Below are positions 8,014 through 17,406 of a stretch of DNA of 64,000 bases, in pieces; position 1 is the first letter of the stretch; every line of letters starts with the position of its first letter. The translations under genes were made by a program, and so were the position numbers. The DNA is from Luteolibacter arcticus (lineage in GTDB: Bacteria; Verrucomicrobiota; Verrucomicrobiia; Verrucomicrobiales; Akkermansiaceae): NCBI RefSeq assembly GCF_025950235.1, contig NZ_JAPDDT010000002.1, positions 1 to 64,000 on the forward strand. The letters run 5' to 3'. Below the pieces are notes generated by a model. That model did not search any database, had not been told where the DNA came from, and saw nothing but the letters and a program-made list of their open reading frames with translations.

Positions 8014-10656
8014 ATGTCCGCGCGAGATCAACAGGATTGGCACTACGCCTCAAGGGATGGTCAACGGCTGGGGCCGGTTTCGATCCAGGAACTGAGCGCC
8101 TTGGCGACCCGGGGTGAGGTGGGACCCACCACCCTGGTGTGGAGCTATGGATACAGCGATTGGATCCCGGCCGAACAAATCTCGGATCTTCTGGCCGCCG
8201 CGCGGGAGGCTACGCCGATCGCGGTTCCACCGCCAGTTCCCGCTGCCACCCCGGTAGCCGGGGAGGAAAAGGAGGCAATCGCCACCCCGGTAACCGTGAG
8301 CCCGGTGACCGCTGCTGCCCCGGAGGAACCCGCATCGCCAGCCGCACCGGCCTTGGATCTCAAGCCGCGAAAAGGATCGTTCATCTGCCTCCGCATCGTG
8401 TTCGGGTTGATTGGTTGGGCGGTCCTCGGCGCGATCACGGCCGCGATCCTCGCGGCCACCGAAAATCCGCCGTGGCCCGGCGCGGTGGTATTCGTCGCGG
8501 GCAGCATCCTCGCGGTCTTCGCGAGCCTCGTGGCCTATCGCAAGGAACGCTACCAGATCCTCGACTCCCGCGTGCTCTGCCACAGCGGAGGTATGGTCAG
8601 CGACCAGACGACCGAGCTCGAGATCCGCAACATCACCCACGTAAAGCTCGTGCTGCCGTGGCTGCGCTACAAGTTCTACGGCGTCGGCAACGTCATCGTG
8701 GAAACCGCCGGCAATGCCCGGCCGGTGGTCCTGCGCGCCATCCCCGAGCCTGAGGCCGTCTATGAAGTCCTGCAGGAGCGGATGAAGAAGCACGGCTACG
8801 ATCTCACCCGCCAACAGCTCTTGCTGGAGGAGCGGCCGGCGATGATCGGCATCATCGGCGAATGCCTCGGGCTGGCCGGGGGTGCGGTCGGGTTGGCCAT
8901 TGTCGGCACGCCCTTCATCATGGGGATGAGCGAAGCCGCGCAGTCTCCCGTCTTCGATCTCGCGGCGAAAGTGGTCATCGCACTCGTCATCATCATGCTC
9001 ATCGCCGGGGTCATCGTGCGCTTTCTCGATCTCCAGCGGCGGAAGTATCGCGTCTACAATGATGTCGTCGTTTATGAGGAAGGCTTCCTGACCCGTCACA
9101 ACGCCTTCATCCCGTACGAGAACATTGCCGACGCGAACACCAAGAGTTCCTTTCTCGACCGGCTCTTCGGCCTCTACGATGTCCAAGTGAGCTGCCAGGG
9201 AAGCGGCTCGGACATCAAGTTCCGCCGTCTCAACAATGGCATCGCCCTCTCCGGCGCGATCGATCATCTCGTCGTCCTCGCCCGCCAGAAGGAAAAGCCA
9301 GCGGCAAAGAACGCGGCGCTAGGCTCGCAGATCCGCCCGCGCCGCGCCGAGCCCGAAGCGATTCCGGTCGGTGAGGCGATGGTCGCCGAGCTGCGCATGC
9401 ACGCGGGCCGGACGCTTGTGCCGCTCTTGTTGATCTTCCCGATCCTGCCCCTTTGGATCGTGTCGATGATCCAGGCCTCGATCAGGCTGATGTCCACGCA
9501 GTACTCCGTGCGACCCGGCTCGGTGCGGCATTCCTACCGGTTCATGACGCTCCACGACCGGGAGTTCGCGTACGACAAGATCACCGGCGTCGTTGTCGCA
9601 CAGAACCTCTGGGACCGGATGTTCGGGACGCTCACCTTGAAGTTCTGGTCGATCGGTTCCGGCGAGCCGATGGTGTTCGCCCACGTGGCTGCCAACCAGA
9701 TCGACATGGTCGCGCTGATGAGGCAGGCAGGCATTCCTGCCGGGACCGCGGAGCACTATCAGGCCGCGGCTTCCTTCGGTGTGTTCACCTGGCTGCGTGC
9801 CCGCTTGAAATTCCTGCCGCTGCTGCTGCTCTTCGCCGGTGGCGTCATCTATGCGGCGATCGACATCGATCCAGTGCTCTACTACGCGCTGCTGTTGCCT
9901 GTGCTGATCATCGGGATCGCGGTCATTTGCGCGAAGCTCCGCTATTCCCGCCAGCGCCTCGTCTTCCACGACCACCACATCGAGGCGGAGCAAGGCATCA
10001 TCGCCAAGCGCTGGTACTACGTGCGCTACGGTAACGTCAAACGCACCAAGGTCACCCGCTACCCCGGCGTCGAAACGGGAGACCTCGAGATCTTCGTGGC
10101 AGGCGAGGAAGAAATTCAACAAACCGGCGTCCAGAAGAAGCAAGGCCAGCGCGGCCTCATGAAGCAATGCTCATTCACCTCCGGCTTCCTGCCCGCGGTC
10201 CGCGACCAAGGAACGCTGCTGGATGACATCCTCTGCGGCCGCGTCGACCCCTCGCCGCAAGCGGTCGCCGCCGAACCGCTGGAGGTTTTGTTAGAAGCCC
10301 GTCGCTCGGTGGGCAACGCGGTGTTCAGGCTCGTCCTTTTCAGCATCCTGCTGGTGGTCCCGATCGTGCTGCTGCCCATCACCATCCCGCTGAAGGTGAT
10401 CAGCGCAAGGCGATGGCGCTATCGCATCGAGGCCGCGCGCATCGTGCTGACTTCCGGCGTGCTCTACCGCAGCGAGACGAGCATCCTCCTCGATCGCGTC
10501 GATAGCCTCCAGCAAAGCCAGGGACCACTGAACAAGATCTTCAAAAACGGCAACGTCACCATCATGACCGCCGGCAGCAGCAAGCCGGACCTCCACATCA
10601 TCGACTCACCGGAATACCTGCCGATGTATGAGGTGATCCGAGAGCGCTCACAGTGA
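8014..10656 (+). CDS. GYF-domain protein with five membrane-hairpin/bPH2-like modules
   Basis: The protein has 880 residues. Residues 8-60 (WHYASRDGQRLGPVSIQEL...VWSYGYSDWIPA) are a GYF_2 domain, followed by a Pro/Ala/Thr linker. Then come five cycles of two transmembrane helices plus a YdbT/DUF304 (bPH2)-like domain. The PH-like parts begin near RYQILDSRVLCHSG, KYRVYNDVVVYEEG, QYSVRPGSVRHSY, RQRLVFHDHHIEAEQG and RWRYRIEAARIVLTSG. The last has the classic DRVDSLQQSQGPLNKIFKNGNVTI motif. Family members usually carry one to three such domains. Probably an inner-membrane protein; function unknown. Divergent from the Hcp operon with a 195-base gap in which nothing clear was seen. Confidence 0.85.
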   Translation: MSARDQQDWHYASRDGQRLGPVSIQELSALATRGEVGPTTLVWSYGYSDWIPAEQISDLLAAAREATPIAVPPPVPAATPVAGEEKEAIATPVTVSPVTAAAPEEPASPAAPALDLKPRKGSFICLRIVFGLIGWAVLGAITAAILAATENPPWPGAVVFVAGSILAVFASLVAYRKERYQILDSRVLCHSGGMVSDQTTELEIRNITHVKLVLPWLRYKFYGVGNVIVETAGNARPVVLRAIPEPEAVYEVLQERMKKHGYDLTRQQLLLEERPAMIGIIGECLGLAGGAVGLAIVGTPFIMGMSEAAQSPVFDLAAKVVIALVIIMLIAGVIVRFLDLQRRKYRVYNDVVVYEEGFLTRHNAFIPYENIADANTKSSFLDRLFGLYDVQVSCQGSGSDIKFRRLNNGIALSGAIDHLVVLARQKEKPAAKNAALGSQIRPRRAEPEAIPVGEAMVAELRMHAGRTLVPLLLIFPILPLWIVSMIQASIRLMSTQYSVRPGSVRHSYRFMTLHDREFAYDKITGVVVAQNLWDRMFGTLTLKFWSIGSGEPMVFAHVAANQIDMVALMRQAGIPAGTAEHYQAAASFGVFTWLRARLKFLPLLLLFAGGVIYAAIDIDPVLYYALLLPVLIIGIAVICAKLRYSRQRLVFHDHHIEAEQGIIAKRWYYVRYGNVKRTKVTRYPGVETGDLEIFVAGEEEIQQTGVQKKQGQRGLMKQCSFTSGFLPAVRDQGTLLDDILCGRVDPSPQAVAAEPLEVLLEARRSVGNAVFRLVLFSILLVVPIVLLPITIPLKVISARRWRYRIEAARIVLTSGVLYRSETSILLDRVDSLQQSQGPLNKIFKNGNVTIMTAGSSKPDLHIIDSPEYLPMYEVIRERSQ

Positions 10657-10668
10657 CGCTTCTGTCTG

Positions 10669-11787
10669 CTACGCTTCCGGCATCAAGCACCAGCGGACCG
10701 CTTCTTTGAGTTCGTCGCGCCAGCATTCTCCGGTATGTCCGCCTTCAAACTCGTGGAAATTGACCACGCCCCCGGCTTCGCCGAGCACCCGCACGGCGTT
10801 CTTCACCCCGTCGATCTGTGAGATCTTCTGATGCAGGCCGGTCGGCGGGTGACGGAGATCGGTCGCGGTCTCCTTGGTGCCCACACTCAACCAGAACCTG
10901 CCTCTAACAGGTTCCAGACGTTCCACCACGCTTTCGAAGTCCTCGGCGTCCCACCAATGCGATCCCGACTGGGAAATACAGGCACCGAAAAGCTGCGGGT
11001 ACCGCAACGCGAGATGGACGGCCATCAGACCGCTCAGGCTCAATCCCACGACCAAGTGCCCGCCATCAGCCAGTCCGGCGACCTCTTGCTGCAACCAAGG
11101 GATCACCCGCTCCCCGAGGAAACGCGCGTACTCTACATTCGCCGTGAAATCCCGATGGCGGTCCGCCGCGCTCACATGACCGATGTAGGCAAGGGTCATG
11201 CCGGTCGGCATCGAGTCGGCGATGCTCCGGAAAACCGGCCCGGTCGCCATGTCCCTCCAATAGGTTTCCCCATCGAGAATCAGGCAAAGCGGATGCGTCC
11301 GGTCAGCGGGCCCGCGGCTCAGACGGATCAAGCGCCCGTAGCCGGTGGCGGGATCCTCGAGCCAATGCTCTTCTAACAGAAGCTTCGGCTTGTCGCTCTT
11401 CTTGATCAACCGGCCCTCATGTGCCGGTCCTTCCGCGGACCAACCCTGGCGCAGCAGGAAATCCGCGGGCACGCCGGAATCCACAGCCAATGAAATCGTT
11501 TCCCACCCATGCGAGAACAACCATGCCTCGGCTTGGCGGAGCAATTCGCGGCCGAGGCGCTGGCCACGGAACTCAGGATCCACCGCCAACGCCAGCAGTT
11601 CCCCGGACTCGCGGCAGGCGAGTGACACCGCCACCGGAACGTCATCGGAACAGGCCACCCAGCCGGTGCGGATCCCGGCGGGCTGCCAATCTTCGGGCTC
11701 GCGAAATAGCTCCATCCCATGACGAGAGGTAACCATGGGCGCCACCGCGAGAAGGTCATCGGTTCGGAGCTGTCGGAAGGCGATCAT
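10669..11787 (-). CDS. GNAT acetyltransferase fused to Fes/YbbA-type esterase
   Basis: A 372-residue, two-domain protein. Residues 1-125 are a GNAT acetyltransferase; LALAVDPEFRGQRLGRELL is the acetyl-CoA (Q/R-x-x-G-x-G/A) loop. Residues about 140-372 are an alpha/beta hydrolase of the ferri-enterobactin esterase / putative esterase type, with nucleophile elbow VVGLSLSGLMA and catalytic His in GGHTGECW. No signal peptide. It starts 2 bases after the stop of another GNAT gene, so the two are co-transcribed. The fusion suggests acyl transfer and de-esterification on a related substrate, which is not identified. Confidence 0.83.
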   Translation of the reverse strand: MIAFRQLRTDDLLAVAPMVTSRHGMELFREPEDWQPAGIRTGWVACSDDVPVAVSLACRESGELLALAVDPEFRGQRLGRELLRQAEAWLFSHGWETISLAVDSGVPADFLLRQGWSAEGPAHEGRLIKKSDKPKLLLEEHWLEDPATGYGRLIRLSRGPADRTHPLCLILDGETYWRDMATGPVFRSIADSMPTGMTLAYIGHVSAADRHRDFTANVEYARFLGERVIPWLQQEVAGLADGGHLVVGLSLSGLMAVHLALRYPQLFGACISQSGSHWWDAEDFESVVERLEPVRGRFWLSVGTKETATDLRHPPTGLHQKISQIDGVKNAVRVLGEAGGVVNFHEFEGGHTGECWRDELKEAVRWCLMPEA

Positions 11788-11789
11788 CG

Positions 11790-12287
11790 TCAGGCAAGAC
11801 CGTTAGCCTTGGTCGGGACAAGCGCGAGTTCCATCGCGTAGTTCACCAGCTTCTCCCCACCCATGGCGACCTCCTGCTCGCGCAGGACTTCAAACCCGAG
11901 CCGCTCGAACAAGCAGCGGGCCCCGATGGACGCTTCCACATACACCCGGGAGAGATTCATCGCCGCGGCCACGTCGACCGCATGTTGGACGAGCGCCGTC
12001 ATGATGCCGCGCCGTTGGAAGTCCGGGTTCACGTAGGCGCAATCGATGTGGCCGTCCGGGTCCAACTCAAGGAACCCAGCGATCTCCTCGCCCACCACGC
12101 TGACAAAGGGCTGCTTCCGCTCGCAGCGCTTCTCCCAGTGCTCAGGATTCGGCTTCGTATCGGACCACGCGAGGCATTGGGCCGGCGTGTAGTCCTTGCA
12201 CCCGATCTCATGCACGGCGCGGCAGAAGATCGTCGCGATCGCGACATGATCGCCATGCTGATAGGTCCGGATGAAAGAGGAGCTCAT
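11790..12287 (-). CDS. GNAT family N-acetyltransferase
   Basis: A 165-residue protein from ATG 12287. The GNAT core is visible: IDCAYVNPDFQRRGIMTALVQHAVD contains the acetyl-CoA loop (QRRGIM). VYVEASIGARCLFERLGFEVLREQEVAMG is the usual C-terminal strand-helix with the F-E-R-L-G-F signature. It resembles the YafP/PhnO-like small-molecule acetylases. First gene of a two-gene operon with the GNAT-esterase fusion; the longer upstream reading lacks GNAT similarity. Confidence 0.85.
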   Translation of the reverse strand: MSSSFIRTYQHGDHVAIATIFCRAVHEIGCKDYTPAQCLAWSDTKPNPEHWEKRCERKQPFVSVVGEEIAGFLELDPDGHIDCAYVNPDFQRRGIMTALVQHAVDVAAAMNLSRVYVEASIGARCLFERLGFEVLREQEVAMGGEKLVNYAMELALVPTKANGLA

Positions 12288-12409
12288 TCGCGAAGATGCC
12301 CATCGCAGCGAACCCGGGCAATGGTTTTGGCAAGCGCATGAGGTCATCCCATGTCTCGCGCGAGATTGACGGATGGCTTGCGCAGGAAGTTAGCTGGCGC
12401 ATCCCACTG

Positions 12410-13741
12410 ATGCTCTCGCTCCGCCTTCTTCTTCCCATGCTCGCCGCCACCGGCATCTTGTCCGCCGTCGATCCGGGGGCCGTCCGGGATTGGTCGAGTG
12501 GCGATGGCAAGGTGATCAAGGCCACGATGATCGCAGCGACCGCCGACTCGGTGACGCTGAAGGTTTCCGGCACCGGGAAACCGGTGAAAGTCCCGCTTTC
12601 CCGGCTGTCCGAGGCGGATCGCGCCTTCGTGGCAGAGCACCGTGCCTAGCTGCTCCCGGAGTGGCCCGGCTGGCCCGCGGAGATCCGCACCGATTTCTCC
12701 CAAGTGAAGATCGAGGTGGAGAAGACACCGGAGGCCGGGATCATCTACCGCACCGAGCACTTTGAGATCGTCTCCGATGCCGAGCTCGCTCCGCCCGCCG
12801 CCAAGGAGGTGGCGGGAACCTTCGAGGCCATCCATCGTTTGCTTGCCGCTTCCCCCTGGGGAATCCTCGCGAATCCCGCCGGCGGGCGCTTCCGCATCGA
12901 GCTGCACGCGGACCCCGACGCCTACCTCAAGGCCGGCGGGCCGAGCGACCGGCCGGGCATCTACATCGCGTCGCGGAAGGTCTTCATCGCTCCCCTCGAA
13001 TCGTTCGGCTTGGAAAAATCACCGAAGGGGTGGCAGCGACGCGAGGACATCGACACCTCCGCACTGACACGTGCACTCACCCCGATGATGATGAATGATG
13101 CCCTCGCCGGTCTTCCCATGTGGTTGATCGAGGGCGCGGCCGGTTACATGGAACTCATGCCGGTGAAGGGCGGCACCTTCAGCCCCGCCGGGCATTTGAA
13201 GAACGTGCAGCAGCGCGCCGGCGAGATCGAGGCCTATCCCCTCGCCCGCGTCTTCACGATGGATCGCCCGACCTGGGACAGTGGCGACAAGGACGCCCCC
13301 GCCGCCAAGGATCCATCGAACAGCACGGTCTTCGGCAACCGCAGCCTGCTCCCCCGCATCAACCACACCGGCATGCTCATCACGTGGTACTTCATCCACG
13401 CGGAGGGCGATGGCGATGCGGTGCTGCTGCGGAAGTTCATCGCCGCCTGTCGGGAAAACGCGCGCGTCGTGGAGGACCACCGCAAGGCACTCGCCGCCTA
13501 CGACAAGGCCTTCGCGGAATTTATCCGTCATCCCGAGGTGGAGAAGTCGCCGGACGGCAGCTACAGCTACCCGAAAACACTGGCGCCACCGAAGTCTCCC
13601 GCCTTTCCTTTCGATTGCGCGCCGGAGCAAGTCGCCTTCAAGGACATCGGCATCCTTCTCAACGGCCGCAGTCCGGAAGCCTTGGCCACCGCGATGCGCG
13701 ACGCGCTGGTGGCGAAGAAAATCCCGCTCCCGTCAAAGTAG
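12410..13741 (+). pseudogene. SLA1-homology / DUF1570-like secreted protein split by in-frame TAG
   Basis: One reading frame runs from ATG 12410 to 13741 except for a TAG at 12647-12649. The first part has a signal peptide (MLSLRLLLPMLAATGILS) and an SHD1-like domain (DWSSGDGKVIKATMI...KVPLSRLSEADRAFV). After the TAG the same frame continues without a break (LLPEWPGWPAEIR, then IIYRTEHFEIVSD...). SHD1 domains normally have a Trp just there, so a TGG to TAG change is likely. The second part has LPMWLIEGAAGYMEL, like the third-ligand motif of DUF1570-type zinc proteases, but LTPMMMNDAL replaces the usual HExxH. Pseudogene or sequencing error. Confidence 0.8.
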
Positions 13742-13747
13742 CCGCTT

Positions 13748-14524
13748 TCACGTGGTCAGCTTCCGTCCGATGAACCGGAAGGACAGGCTGCACAGCACGA
13801 ACGCAAACGCGCCTAACAGCACCACATGCCATAGGACGGCGCTCCACTCGGCATGGCCCCACACCGTGAACTGGATCAATTTCACCCCGTGATAAAACGG
13901 GGAGAACTGGACGATGGTGCCCAGGAATGAGCCCGAAGGAACCGGGAAGAACACGCCCGACAGATAGAAGATGGGCGCGATCAGGAACGAGTAAACGGTC
14001 TGGAATTGGTTGATGTTCCGCACCCACGCCGAAGCCAGCAGACCGATCGCCGCGCATGGCAGTGCCAGGGCCCCAGCAATGAGCGGACAAATCAGGATCG
14101 CCACAGGATTCGGCAACAGGCCCAGCACCAGCAGCACCAGCGACACGCCGAGTCCCATCAGCGCGGCGCGGACGAAGACCCACATGAACTCGCCCGCCAC
14201 CACCTCGTTCACACCGATCGGCGTGGTCAGCATCGCCTTGAACACCGACTCGAAGGTCATCCGCACATAGAAGCCGTAGCTGCTCTCGAAGAACGCCGTG
14301 AACAATGCCGTGGTCGCAATCATCCCGGGTGCCAGGAACTGCGCGTAGCTCATGCCATCGATCTCTCCAACGAACCCGGACAGCCCCATCCCAAGCGAGC
14401 CGAGGATCAGCGCCGGATCGGCCAGTGTCGGCGAGATGTTAGCCAGGAAATCCTTCCGGTAGACCATCCAATTCCGGATGACCACTTGCCAGCTCAGGCG
14501 GAGGCTTGGGAAGCGTTCATTCAT
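13748..14524 (-). CDS. ABC-2 type transporter permease (NodJ-like)
   Basis: A 258-residue membrane protein with about six hydrophobic segments. The ABC-2 permease fold is indicated by the N-terminal amphipathic start (WQVVIRNWMVYRKDFLANI) and the conserved FTAFFESSYGFYVRMTFESVFKAMLTTPI stretch, and by FYLSGVFFPV before the last helices. Its start overlaps the stop of the ATPase gene by 8 bases, so the two proteins are translationally coupled and form an exporter, probably for a polysaccharide, lipid or drug-like molecule. It converges on the broken gene upstream of 13741. Confidence 0.88.
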   Translation of the reverse strand: MNERFPSLRLSWQVVIRNWMVYRKDFLANISPTLADPALILGSLGMGLSGFVGEIDGMSYAQFLAPGMIATTALFTAFFESSYGFYVRMTFESVFKAMLTTPIGVNEVVAGEFMWVFVRAALMGLGVSLVLLVLGLLPNPVAILICPLIAGALALPCAAIGLLASAWVRNINQFQTVYSFLIAPIFYLSGVFFPVPSGSFLGTIVQFSPFYHGVKLIQFTVWGHAEWSAVLWHVVLLGAFAFVLCSLSFRFIGRKLTT

Positions 14525-15446
14525 CGTCGTTCAGCTCGCTGCCGGTGAGTTTCAGATACACGTCCTCCAGATTGGCCGGACGCATTTGCAAGGCCGTCTG
14601 GCCGGACGCCCGCTGCAATTCTAACAGGTCATCGAAACGCGGCGCCCGCACGCAGCATTGCCGGCCCTGATGGAAGAGCACCCACGACGGGTCCAGATGC
14701 GGCTTGATCGCCTCGTCCGTATGCGGAGGGAAAATGCCGACGAATCCCGGGGCCTCGCGCTCGATCAATTCGCGCGGCGCGCCCGTCCCCACCACCCGGC
14801 CGCGATCGAGGATCACGATCCGGTCGCACAGCACTTCGGCCTCGTGCATGTAGTGGGTGGTCACGAGGATCGTTTTCCCGCGGTCGCGCAGCTCGATGAC
14901 CTTTTCCCACAACAGGTGCCGCACCGAGGGATCGAGGCCGGTGGTCGGCTCGTCCAGGATCAGCAACTCGGGATCGGCCAACAAGGCGCGGACAAAGGTA
15001 AGCCGCCGCTTCATCCCTCCCGAGAGCGTCTTGATGGTCGCGTCCCGCTTGGTCTCCAGCATCATGTAGGACAGCAGCTCGGCGATGCGCGGTTCGGCCA
15101 CCTTCTTCGAAAGCTCGCTGAAGCTCGCGTAGATCCGCATGTTCTCCAGCACCGTCAGGCCCTCGTCCAAGGCGTTCTCCTGCGGCACCACCCCGATCCT
15201 GCGCTTGATGCTGCGCGCCTGCGTCGCCGGATCCAGCCCGAACACCTCCAGCTCACCGCCACTGCGCACCACCACTCCATAGAGGCAGCCGATGAAGGTG
15301 GACTTGCCCGCGCCATTCGGCCCTAGCAGGCCGACGCATTCCCCCTTCTTCACCTCAAGGTCCAAGGTCACGAGAGCCTCGAAACTCCCAAAGCGCTTCG
15401 CCACGCCACGAGCCTGGATGATGGGGGATTCGTTCATGAGGGACAT
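14517..15446 (-). CDS. ABC transporter ATP-binding protein (NodI/CcmA-like)
   Basis: A 309-residue ATPase. Walker A GPNGAGKS at about residues 42-49, Q-loop in VVPQENALDEGLT, signature LSGGMKRRL, Walker B LLILDEPTTGLDP, and the H-loop in LVTTHYMHEAE. A C-terminal regulatory region of about 80 residues follows, as in NodI-type exporters. The ATG at 15446 is chosen; ATG 15437 is possible. It partners the overlapping permease gene; no substrate-binding protein is present, consistent with export. Confidence 0.9.
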   Translation of the reverse strand: MSLMNESPIIQARGVAKRFGSFEALVTLDLEVKKGECVGLLGPNGAGKSTFIGCLYGVVVRSGGELEVFGLDPATQARSIKRRIGVVPQENALDEGLTVLENMRIYASFSELSKKVAEPRIAELLSYMMLETKRDATIKTLSGGMKRRLTFVRALLADPELLILDEPTTGLDPSVRHLLWEKVIELRDRGKTILVTTHYMHEAEVLCDRIVILDRGRVVGTGAPRELIEREAPGFVGIFPPHTDEAIKPHLDPSWVLFHQGRQCCVRAPRFDDLLELQRASGQTALQMRPANLEDVYLKLTGSELNDDE

Positions 15447-15550
15447 AGCGGCGGAGCGGGAGCAAACTCCGCGGACATCTTCATCGCGCAAAGGAAAAAC
15501 GCTTTACCTCGGATTTGGGACTCTCCGTCAGATTTACGGGTCTTCTCTTC

Positions 15551-15642
15551 TTCAGCGCCAACGGCGCGGCCAGCCCTCAGCCCCGCCCAGCGGGAGGGGT
15601 CTCCGGCACGGGGAGGGAGGGCGGCCTGAAAGGTCGCGAGAC
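15551..15642. repeat. Possible dispersed GC-rich hairpin repeat
   Basis: The 226-base gap between the ABC ATPase and the GH43-type gene contains a perfect GCGCC-AAC-GGCGC hairpin (15555-15567) and a run of further C/G-rich partly self-complementary sequence. It looks like the dispersed palindromic repeats seen elsewhere in the window but belongs to neither clear family. It could serve as a terminator for the GH43-type gene. Confidence 0.4.
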
Positions 15643-15672
15643 GTGGGAGGCCCGCATCGTCATCGGGGAGAA

Positions 15673-16728
15673 TCACTTCACACTGGCCGGTGCGCCGAAC
15701 TGCTTCCTCAGCCGCTCCGCCTCGTCTGCCTTGAGCTTGAAGGCGCTGCCATGCCGGGCATCCGGAGGGAACTTCACGTCTTCCACCACCTTCCACTCCT
15801 TCAGGTCGGGAGACGAGGATGCGCCGAAGCGATTGGTCATGCAGTAGTCGTAGAGCAGCAGCCAGCCGGGCCCGCTCGGGTCGGGCATCACCGAGCAGCC
15901 CTCGGTGATCGTGGGAACGATCTGCCCCCGGTTGAGCGGGCCTTGATGGATTTCGTAAGGCCCCTCGATGTTGTTAGAGTAGGCGAGCCGGATGGCTCGG
16001 CGCTCACCGGTGCGCTCGCCGAACTCCTCCTCCTTGTGGAAAAGATAGAAGGTGCCGTCGACTTCCCGCAGCGTGCCATCGATGACCGAGTAGTCGGGAT
16101 CGAACAACACCTTCGCCGGTGTGAACGATTTCCAATCCTTGGTCCGGCAAAACCACAGCCGGCTGTCTTTCCATCCCGCGTCCTCGAAGCTCGAAGACCA
16201 GAATACGAAGAACTCACCACTCTTTGGATCGATGAACCATTCCGGTGCCCAGATATTGCCCGGCTTCTTTCCGTCCGGACCGCTGACGCCCTCCATCAGC
16301 GGCAGCGATTCGACCGTGTCCCAGTGGATCAGGTCGCGCGAGGTGGCGTGCACACACACCGGCCGCTTTCCGTTCCGCGGATCCTTGGCGGCGCGCCCGG
16401 TGCCCATGAGATGCCAGATGCCGTCGGGCGCGCGTTGGATGAAGGGATCACGGAGCTGTTGATCCCACACCGGTTTGTTCCCGGCCAGCGGCGTCCAGTT
16501 CCGCCCATCGGTGCTCAGCGCGAAGTGCAGCTTCTCGACGCTCATCGGATCGGCCAAGGGCACGTCCCGGATTCTCCCATCCGCATCGATCTCGACGCGG
16601 GTCGGATAGCGCTGCCGGAAATACGCCAGCGCCCAGACGTCGCCCTTCGCTTCATCCTTGTCTTCAGCACGGGTATCGCCGGCCAGCAAGGCCGCGGCGA
16701 GGAGCAGTAGCCTTGGCATCCATCTCAT
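15673..16728 (-). CDS. Secreted glycoside hydrolase family 43-like protein
   Basis: A 351-residue protein with signal peptide (MRWMPRLLLLAAALLAGDTRA). The five-bladed propeller signatures of GH43-type enzymes are visible: QQLRDPFIQRAPDGIWHLMGTG (catalytic base Asp), YSVIDGTLREVDGTFYLF (pKa-modulating Asp) and TITEGCSVMPDP (catalytic acid Glu). It probably cleaves arabinosyl or related linkages outside the cytoplasm. ATG 16728 is chosen because it begins the signal peptide. A second GH43 enzyme lies 2.2 kb away. Confidence 0.82.
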   Translation of the reverse strand: MRWMPRLLLLAAALLAGDTRAEDKDEAKGDVWALAYFRQRYPTRVEIDADGRIRDVPLADPMSVEKLHFALSTDGRNWTPLAGNKPVWDQQLRDPFIQRAPDGIWHLMGTGRAAKDPRNGKRPVCVHATSRDLIHWDTVESLPLMEGVSGPDGKKPGNIWAPEWFIDPKSGEFFVFWSSSFEDAGWKDSRLWFCRTKDWKSFTPAKVLFDPDYSVIDGTLREVDGTFYLFHKEEEFGERTGERRAIRLAYSNNIEGPYEIHQGPLNRGQIVPTITEGCSVMPDPSGPGWLLLYDYCMTNRFGASSSPDLKEWKVVEDVKFPPDARHGSAFKLKADEAERLRKQFGAPASVK

Positions 16729-16814
16729 CGACCTGACTTGTAAGGCGTAATCGGAAGAAGTGAACGGCTTTTTCACACATGACAGGGCAGCCCGGATGAG
16801 GTTCGCTCCTTGAA

Positions 16815-17354
16815 ATGGCGCGATACCTGAAACTAAGCCAACGCCCGCTTTGGGGCGACTACGGGGACGTCTTGATTTCCGGTGAAGCGGAGTTGGATGA
16901 CGATCGATTTCTCCTCACCCGCACGATCCCTTTCGTGCCTCCGGTCTTTTTCCCGCTGGTGCCCGGCCATGGCAACATCTGCGTCACGTCGCGTGAAGCG
17001 GCCGGGCGGTTTGCGGAAGCCGCCCCGGTAGAGAGCACGCTCCCCGCCTTTGTCGGTATCGGATTCGCAATCGATTGGCACACTTGGGATCTCGATGCGG
17101 AAGATCCGCAGGAATATCCTGAAGACGGCGATCCGGACTCCTACTTTCTCGACGCGTCACCCGTGGTGAATCCGCCATCGGGCCGCGCGCATGAACTCGT
17201 AGCCTTGGTGCTTCCGGTTGGCAACCCAGGCGCAGGTCTCCCGGCCTTCCGGGATCATGAGGATGTGAGCCTTGCAGACCTATGGATCCACGAGGATCTC
17301 ATCTGCATGGTCAAGGAACTCTGGGGCGATTGGATCGCGTTCGAAGCAGAGTAA
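16815..17354 (+). CDS. Hypothetical protein
   Basis: A 179-residue protein without signal peptide or membrane segment. It is acidic (WDLDAEDPQEYPEDGDPDSYFLD) and rich in aromatics, beginning MARYLKLSQRPLWGDYGDVLI. I do not recognise the family; it could be an immunity-like or SMI1-type cytosolic protein but no diagnostic motif is visible. The ORF is convergent with the lipoprotein gene and divergent from the GH43-type gene. Coding is supported by its undisturbed frame and lack of a better overlapping gene. Confidence 0.65.
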   Translation: MARYLKLSQRPLWGDYGDVLISGEAELDDDRFLLTRTIPFVPPVFFPLVPGHGNICVTSREAAGRFAEAAPVESTLPAFVGIGFAIDWHTWDLDAEDPQEYPEDGDPDSYFLDASPVVNPPSGRAHELVALVLPVGNPGAGLPAFRDHEDVSLADLWIHEDLICMVKELWGDWIAFEAE

Positions 17355-17406
17355 GAATACAGAAAACTGGAGGTGCTGGCGATTCGCTAACCGTGACAGT
17401 GCGGGT

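Noticed and set aside
12647..12649. TAG read as pyrrolysine or programmed read-through
   Set aside because: No sign of pyl genes or a read-through context, and the codon sits where the family has Trp; a simple TGG to TAG change is the easier explanation.
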